This document shows, piece after piece, positions 59,526 through 64,000 of a stretch of DNA of 64,000 bases; the first letter of the stretch is position 1; every line of letters begins with the position of its first letter. The notes under the pieces were generated by a model. The model did not search any database and was not told the DNA's origin. It saw nothing but the letters and a program-made list of their open reading frames with translations. The translations under genes and the position numbers were made by a program. The stretch comes from Ruegeria arenilitoris (GTDB lineage: Bacteria > Pseudomonadota > Alphaproteobacteria > Rhodobacterales > Rhodobacteraceae). The stretch lies in assembly GCF_013035315.1 (NCBI RefSeq), contig NZ_WQHP01000002.1, forward strand, positions 372,001-436,000, given 5' to 3'.

Positions 59526-62417
59526 TTAGTGACGAGTGTAGCTGGGCGATTTCATGATTGCCTTTAGCTCTTCCCGGAACCCGAAATAGCCGTTGCGGCT
59601 GCACAAATCCAACAGGTCAACCGATAGCTCTTCGGCCTCCAGACGGCGGCCTTCTTCCAGCAGAACCTGCAACTCAGCCGTCAACAGCCAGGCTTCGAAC
59701 GCGTCCATTTTCATGAGCTGAGCCAGAGAAAGACCTTTGTTGAGAATGGTCCTGGCTTCAGTGAACTCGTGTTTTTGAGCCAACATGCGGGCCAGCGGCG
59801 CGGCAGCGAAACAACACAGTACATCCAGCCCTGCATACTCTGCAGTTCGCAGCGCTTTCCGAAGCGCCGCGATACCGCTGTCCAACCTACTTTGTATGCA
59901 GCACTTTATGCCCCTGGCCACCAGCGCGAAACAAAGGTCGTAGGCCTTTCCGGTTTCCTCGGCGACCGCGAGCGACGTATTGATATCGTCCTCGGCGGCT
60001 TCGAAACGTCCCGCCATGCTGTGCGCATTGGCCCGTGTCGCCAGACCCAAAACCGAGATCGACCCCGTAGTTCCAATATCCTCGGTTCGGAATGTTTCGG
60101 CAAACAGATCAACATGGCGGTCGATCGCCGACACTGCGCCAATATAATCACCGTTGAACCAGGCTGCTTGTGCAAGGGCGAATGCGGCCTTGGCCTGTAA
60201 CTTCGTATCACCGCACGCCTCGGCATTGACCAACGCAAACCGCGAGACGCGCGTAGCCTCTCGCACGTCCGAAAGGACCGTCATCATTATCCCCTGATCA
60301 ATCTGAGAAGCAATGCGCGCAGCCGTGTCTCCGATCTTCTGGCACAGCTCTTCAGCCTCGCGGGAAATGGTCAGGATCCGTTCAAAATCTCCACTCGCCA
60401 CCAGTGAAACGCGCAACCCCTGGCGGGACCTCAATCCCAGCCTGGCCACGTGGAATTCATCCGTTTCATGGCGGATCTTTCCGATACAGCGCAACGCATG
60501 CTCAAAGAAAGACACCGCCGCGTCGAATGAGAACAACTTGACCGAAAGGTGGCCGCAATGGTTGTAGGCTTTTGCCGCCTCTAACCACAACTCACCCCCG
60601 TCCGCATGCCTTGCAACTGACTGCATGATGTCGAGATTGTCGCTGTATCCACCCCCATACAGGGTCTCATAAATCGCGCGATGATGTTTGGTACGGCGTA
60701 ACCGGGGAATGCTGCGATAGCCGACCTTCTGCATCAAGGCATGGCTGAACCGGATGGTCTGCGACTTGTCACCTGCAGTAAACTCCAGCAGGCCTTGCTC
60801 GATCAGGCTGTGAATGCGTTCCTGTGCATTCTGAAACTGTCCGCTCAAAGTGCGCAAAAGAACCTGATGGTTCCATTGCAGGCCGCCAACGGCCACGACT
60901 TGCAAGGCCCTGCGGTCTTCGGGGTCCAAAGCGTCGATACGCGCCGCGATCAGAGGCTGAACGCGGGCCGGTATGTCGATGTCTTCCAGGATTTCCGGCA
61001 ATTTGTTCAGATAGTTCTCTTCGGACAACCGTTCGCGGATGTTATAGACAAACTCTTCGACAAAAAGCGGCGTTCGATCACTGAGGTCTTCGATATACGC
61101 CGCAACCATCTTGTTGACAGCGGCATCGTCCAGCAACAGCCTGATCAGATCCCTGCAGGCAGCAGTTTCCAGTGGGGAAACATGGATAACCTCCAGCAAT
61201 GGTTTCGGATCAGTCGACACGAAATCGGCATTCCGCGAAGTCAGAAGGATCAGCGTTCGCGTCGAAGAAACCCGGTCCAGCAAGGCGTGCACAACATCAA
61301 GCGTGCCCTTGTCCGCCCAATGCAGATCCTCGATGATCAACAACAGTGGATCGCCGGCGTCCAAAGCCAGAATGATCCGCGCCAAGGCATCAACCAAAAG
61401 CCGTCTTCTGCGCATTGGGTCTGCGGCACTAGGTTCGGCTAGAGGCTGAACACCAGTAAACAACGAAATCAGCGCATGATGCGTTGCATCGTCTAAATCC
61501 GAGTTATCGCCCAGCAGTTCAGTCAGTTGATCTTCCAGGGAAACATCCAACCCAGCGACCGAATGCTGAAGATGCGACGTGATCGCACGCGTGATCGGCA
61601 AGAACGCGGCATCCTGATCCAATGAGATACAGTTGAATTCAATCGCCTGATACCGGCCCAGAAGGATCTTGTCGGCAAACTCGTGCAGCAACCTGGATTT
61701 ACCGATCCCGGCCGTGCCAATCAGCAACGCGGCATTCCCCCGCCCGCCGACTGCGCTGTTCCATGCGCTTAGCAGTTGCTCAAACTCTCCGGCCCGACCC
61801 ACAAACGGAGAGCGGCTCCGACGTACGCGGGAATGCCAGCGAGAGGCCTGATCCTTGCGCGCCTGAATTTCATACAGACCGATCGGCTCGGCAAGATTGT
61901 CGAGGACAAGCTCTCCAACGCGCTGATGCTCAAATATCCCACCCGCATGCTCGATCACGGCACCGGACACGGTCACAACATTGTGCCGGGCGCGGCTTTC
62001 GATCGTACCCGCGATATTCATCACCGGGCCCAGAAAGGCTTGTTCTTCGCCCAACGTGTGCTGCAAATGGCCGACTAACAACTCGCCACAATGCAAACCA
62101 ATGCGCACGTCGGGTTGTTTACCGTCCATCTCAGAAAGCCGCTGAATGATCTTGCGCGCGCTTGCGATGGCTTTGATCGCATGATCTTCGTCCGCTTGCG
62201 GCGAGCCAAACACCGCCAGCGCACCGTCGCCGGTAAACAAGGTTGTTGCGCCATTACTCTCGCAGGTTGACATGATCAATTCGATCGCTGGCCCAACCTG
62301 ATCAATGGCATCCTCAGGATCCAGCGAGCCAATCATCATGGTTGATTTGACAATATCGACGAACATGACAGTACACATCTTGCGTTCTGTCGGTTCAATC
62401 TGGACGTTGCCTATCAT
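59526..62417 (-). CDS. Class III nucleotide cyclase - AAA ATPase - TPR signalling protein
   Basis: A 963-residue cytoplasmic protein. Residues 10-185 are a class III adenylate/guanylate cyclase domain: metal-binding Asp in FVDIVKST (D21) and FTGDG (D64), and NIAGTIESR with N134 and R142 for catalysis, so it looks active. Residues 205-480 are an AAA/ATPase domain with FVGR, Walker A GTAGIGKS (234-241) and a Walker B-like LLLIIEDLHWAD. The remainder is helical repeats of TPR type. It is divergent from the RiPP-like precursor gene, so it may control it. No helix-turn-helix was seen. Confidence 0.86.
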   Translation of the reverse strand: MIGNVQIEPTERKMCTVMFVDIVKSTMMIGSLDPEDAIDQVGPAIELIMSTCESNGATTLFTGDGALAVFGSPQADEDHAIKAIASARKIIQRLSEMDGKQPDVRIGLHCGELLVGHLQHTLGEEQAFLGPVMNIAGTIESRARHNVVTVSGAVIEHAGGIFEHQRVGELVLDNLAEPIGLYEIQARKDQASRWHSRVRRSRSPFVGRAGEFEQLLSAWNSAVGGRGNAALLIGTAGIGKSRLLHEFADKILLGRYQAIEFNCISLDQDAAFLPITRAITSHLQHSVAGLDVSLEDQLTELLGDNSDLDDATHHALISLFTGVQPLAEPSAADPMRRRRLLVDALARIILALDAGDPLLLIIEDLHWADKGTLDVVHALLDRVSSTRTLILLTSRNADFVSTDPKPLLEVIHVSPLETAACRDLIRLLLDDAAVNKMVAAYIEDLSDRTPLFVEEFVYNIRERLSEENYLNKLPEILEDIDIPARVQPLIAARIDALDPEDRRALQVVAVGGLQWNHQVLLRTLSGQFQNAQERIHSLIEQGLLEFTAGDKSQTIRFSHALMQKVGYRSIPRLRRTKHHRAIYETLYGGGYSDNLDIMQSVARHADGGELWLEAAKAYNHCGHLSVKLFSFDAAVSFFEHALRCIGKIRHETDEFHVARLGLRSRQGLRVSLVASGDFERILTISREAEELCQKIGDTAARIASQIDQGIMMTVLSDVREATRVSRFALVNAEACGDTKLQAKAAFALAQAAWFNGDYIGAVSAIDRHVDLFAETFRTEDIGTTGSISVLGLATRANAHSMAGRFEAAEDDINTSLAVAEETGKAYDLCFALVARGIKCCIQSRLDSGIAALRKALRTAEYAGLDVLCCFAAAPLARMLAQKHEFTEARTILNKGLSLAQLMKMDAFEAWLLTAELQVLLEEGRRLEAEELSVDLLDLCSRNGYFGFREELKAIMKSPSYTRH

Positions 62418-62588
62418 TCTTTCGCGTTCCCGTTTCGAAATGAGTATGCCGTTTGAATGTGAATTTTGCCAGTCCGTAAAAGCATGTTGCAGGTTTGGAC
62501 GAGCCGTTATCCGTTAAACTTCGCGTGTCAAATTCGTTGAAACGACACAATAAATGAATTACGCGTAAAGATACATTTTTAAAGAGGT

Positions 62589-62876
62589 ATGATCGTGACT
62601 GAAAAGCATAAACACGGCCTGACGCTTGAGGATGTTCAGACAATCATCGGGCGAGGCGTTCTTGATGAGGCATTCCGGCAAGCTTTTGTTCAAGACCCCG
62701 AGACGGTTGTTAAACGTCTGGGCATTTCTGTCGAAGATGACGGTAACGCGCGTGACCTGCTGAAATCCATCGGCGAGGTTCTGGAAGGCGGTTCCGACGT
62801 TCGGTCCGCAATGGATAAAATCAGATCAGCATACGAAGACTCTTCGGACGGCGTAATCCGGCCCCGCTGCGCCTAA
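62589..62876 (+). CDS. Putative RiPP precursor peptide
   Basis: A 95-residue peptide 6 nt upstream of a radical SAM maturase gene. Its first part, LTLEDVQTIIGRGVLDEAFRQAFVQDPETVVKRLGIS (residues 11-47), has the helical leader style of NHLP/Franean1_4349-like and Nif11-like precursors (GR, DEAFRQ, DPE). The tail AYEDSSDGVIRPRCA is the probable core; its only cysteine is the next-to-last residue (C94). The ATG follows AAAGAGGT; a GTG two codons in is possible. The modification and product are unknown. Confidence 0.72.
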   Translation: MIVTEKHKHGLTLEDVQTIIGRGVLDEAFRQAFVQDPETVVKRLGISVEDDGNARDLLKSIGEVLEGGSDVRSAMDKIRSAYEDSSDGVIRPRCA

Positions 62877-62882
62877 CGCGAA

Positions 62883-64000
62883 ATGAGCGAAGCGGCGTTA
62901 AGCCAGCCCAACACCCCAGGCGCGGACCATCACCGCCTGTGCCTGGTATCTATGCCGTTTTCCTCGCTCCAGCATCCGGGGTTGGGGTTGGCCTTACTGG
63001 CGCAACTGGCCCGACGGGCGGGAGCGACGACGACCGAAAAGTTCTTTAGCTTTGACTTTGCCGAAGTGATCGGGCTGGACAGGTATTCGCTGCTGTCTGA
63101 CGGCAGGTTCTACCAGGCCCTTTTGGGCGAGTGGGTGTTCACCGACCTTATCTACCCACGCGAGGAAGCTGTTGCATTCGAATACCTAACCACTGTTTTG
63201 GCGGACCACGTGTCAGGTGTGGAATGGCTGACCGTCATGCAAGACGCTATTTCCGCCCGAAAAGCGGCCAAGGAATTCGTTGACCGCTGCGCTGAAGACA
63301 TTCTTTGGGACAATCCAACCGTCGTGGGTATTACGTCATCTTTCCAACAGGTTATGTCGTCATTGGCCATCGCCAAAGCCATAAGGCGCCGGTCGAACGA
63401 TGTGGTGATCGTGATGGGCGGCGCAAATTGCGAGGGTCCGCTGGGACAGACCCTGCTGCAGGCACATCCCGAACTGGACGCCGTTTGTATCGGCGAAGGG
63501 GACGAGGCGTTCCCCGAGTTTCTCAGCAATCTGCAATCTCGCGATGCCCTGCCCGAAACACCTGGCATCTTGACCCAAACGCACAACACCCGATCCCTTG
63601 AGGATGCGAAGGCGCCCCTGGTTACTGATCTGGACGCGTTGCCGGTGCCGGACTTTTCCTCGTTTTTTGACCGGTTTCACAACACCCCCGGGTTACCGGA
63701 CTTGTTCCAGCCTTCGCCGACAATCGAGACCTCGCGCGGGTGTTGGTGGGGGGCCAAGCATCACTGCACTTTCTGCGGCCTGAACGGCCAGTCGATGACC
63801 TATCGCAGCAAATCGGCCGAGCGTGCCTTTGCTGAATTCCGCGAGCTGGCGGATCTTTACGGTCCTGATCTGGTCGTCGTCGACAACATTCTGGACCACC
63901 GGTACCTCAGAACGTTGATCCCCAAACTGGCGCAGGACGAACGCCCGTTCCTGATGCATTATGAGGTCAAATCAAACCTGTCGCCGGCAGTGATTGCGTC
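62883..64000 (+). CDS. B12-binding radical SAM RiPP maturase (partial, runs off the window)
   Basis: At least 372 codons, open to the right edge. It matches RiPP maturation radical SAM protein 1 (TIGR03975). A cobalamin-binding-like domain (about residues 140-225: VGITSSFQQVMSSLAIAKAI, VIVMGGANCEGPLGQ, CIGEGDEAFPEFL) precedes the radical SAM core, whose motif is CX7CX2C: C287, C295 and C298 in SRGCWWGAKHHCTFCGLNGQ. The unusual spacing is typical of this family. It likely modifies the peptide encoded just upstream. The C-terminal part is outside the window. Confidence 0.88.
   Translation, partial: MSEAALSQPNTPGADHHRLCLVSMPFSSLQHPGLGLALLAQLARRAGATTTEKFFSFDFAEVIGLDRYSLLSDGRFYQALLGEWVFTDLIYPREEAVAFEYLTTVLADHVSGVEWLTVMQDAISARKAAKEFVDRCAEDILWDNPTVVGITSSFQQVMSSLAIAKAIRRRSNDVVIVMGGANCEGPLGQTLLQAHPELDAVCIGEGDEAFPEFLSNLQSRDALPETPGILTQTHNTRSLEDAKAPLVTDLDALPVPDFSSFFDRFHNTPGLPDLFQPSPTIETSRGCWWGAKHHCTFCGLNGQSMTYRSKSAERAFAEFRELADLYGPDLVVVDNILDHRYLRTLIPKLAQDERPFLMHYEVKSNLSPAVIA

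Noticed and set aside
62525..62548. GTGTC-N14-GACAC in the promoter between the cyclase and RiPP-like genes.
   Set aside because: Five-base arms with a 14-nt spacer are too weak to call an operator without other copies.
1..64000. tRNA, rRNA, CRISPR arrays, insertion sequences, integrases and attachment sites.
   Set aside because: None recognised on either strand; no direct-repeat arrays or transposase motifs were seen, so transfer of the islands cannot be argued from mobile genes here.

Overview
The window reads as a chromosome segment of a marine Roseobacter-group alphaproteobacterium (Rhodobacterales). This is inferred from the moderately high GC, the Roseobacter-like gene repertoire (periplasmic nitrate reductase, sulfide/persulfide oxidation, paired branched-chain-type ABC importers, CoA-dependent aromatic catabolism) and protein style. 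No rRNA, tRNA, CRISPR array, insertion sequence or phage gene was recognised. Genes are densely packed, with many 4-nt start/stop overlaps.

Layout. (1) 1-3.6 kb: a cobalamin riboswitch, a tiny leader ORF, a DUF1636 protein and a three-gene BtuCDF-type ABC importer. (2) 3.6-10.3 kb: a napFDAGHBC periplasmic nitrate reductase operon with an FNR-like box, a 10-bp-arm hairpin before napF and a small extra membrane gene at its end. (3) 10.3-15.7 kb: a Crp/Fnr regulator and a sulfane-sulfur operon (DUF2892 protein, persulfide-dioxygenase-like MBL protein, DUF442-SQR fusion, SulP carrier) with a perfect palindrome at its head. (4) 15.9-19.3 kb: cis/trans fatty acid isomerase and an oxidoreductase. 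(5) 19.4-25.3 kb: a TetR-controlled unit (GPH-type transporter, TetR, Rieske oxygenase, stand-alone ABC membrane domain, ferredoxin-type reductase). Three of its promoters carry the same TTGTC-N6-GACAA-like site.

(6) 25.5-36.4 kb: a thrice-damaged patatin pseudogene, a LysR gene, an acyl-CoA synthetase, a flavin reductase, coniferyl aldehyde dehydrogenase and a LIV-type ABC importer whose two permease genes are both broken. (7) 36.6-59.5 kb: a large catabolic island. Its core is a molybdenum hydroxylase, a 6-hydroxynicotinate-reductase-like protein, an enamidase-like amidohydrolase and a ferredoxin/ferredoxin reductase pair, that is, the opening steps of a reductive nicotinate-type pathway. 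It also has an intact LIV importer with fused permease, two DUF1185 proteins, a UPF0280 protein, a CoA-transferase, and a feruloyl-CoA-synthetase/acyl-CoA-dehydrogenase/hydratase/SDR/thiolase-like+DUF35 set. A MarR protein inside the island probably controls it: related [AG]TT[AT]G-N4-CTAAC sites lie before the Mo-hydroxylase, enamidase, ferredoxin and CoA-ligase genes and, more weakly, before marR itself.

(8) 59.5-64 kb: a nucleotide-cyclase/AAA/TPR signalling protein divergent from a RiPP-like precursor peptide and a B12-binding radical SAM maturase with a CX7CX2C cluster motif. The maturase runs off the right edge. This last unit and the heterocycle island are the most promising for new biology.
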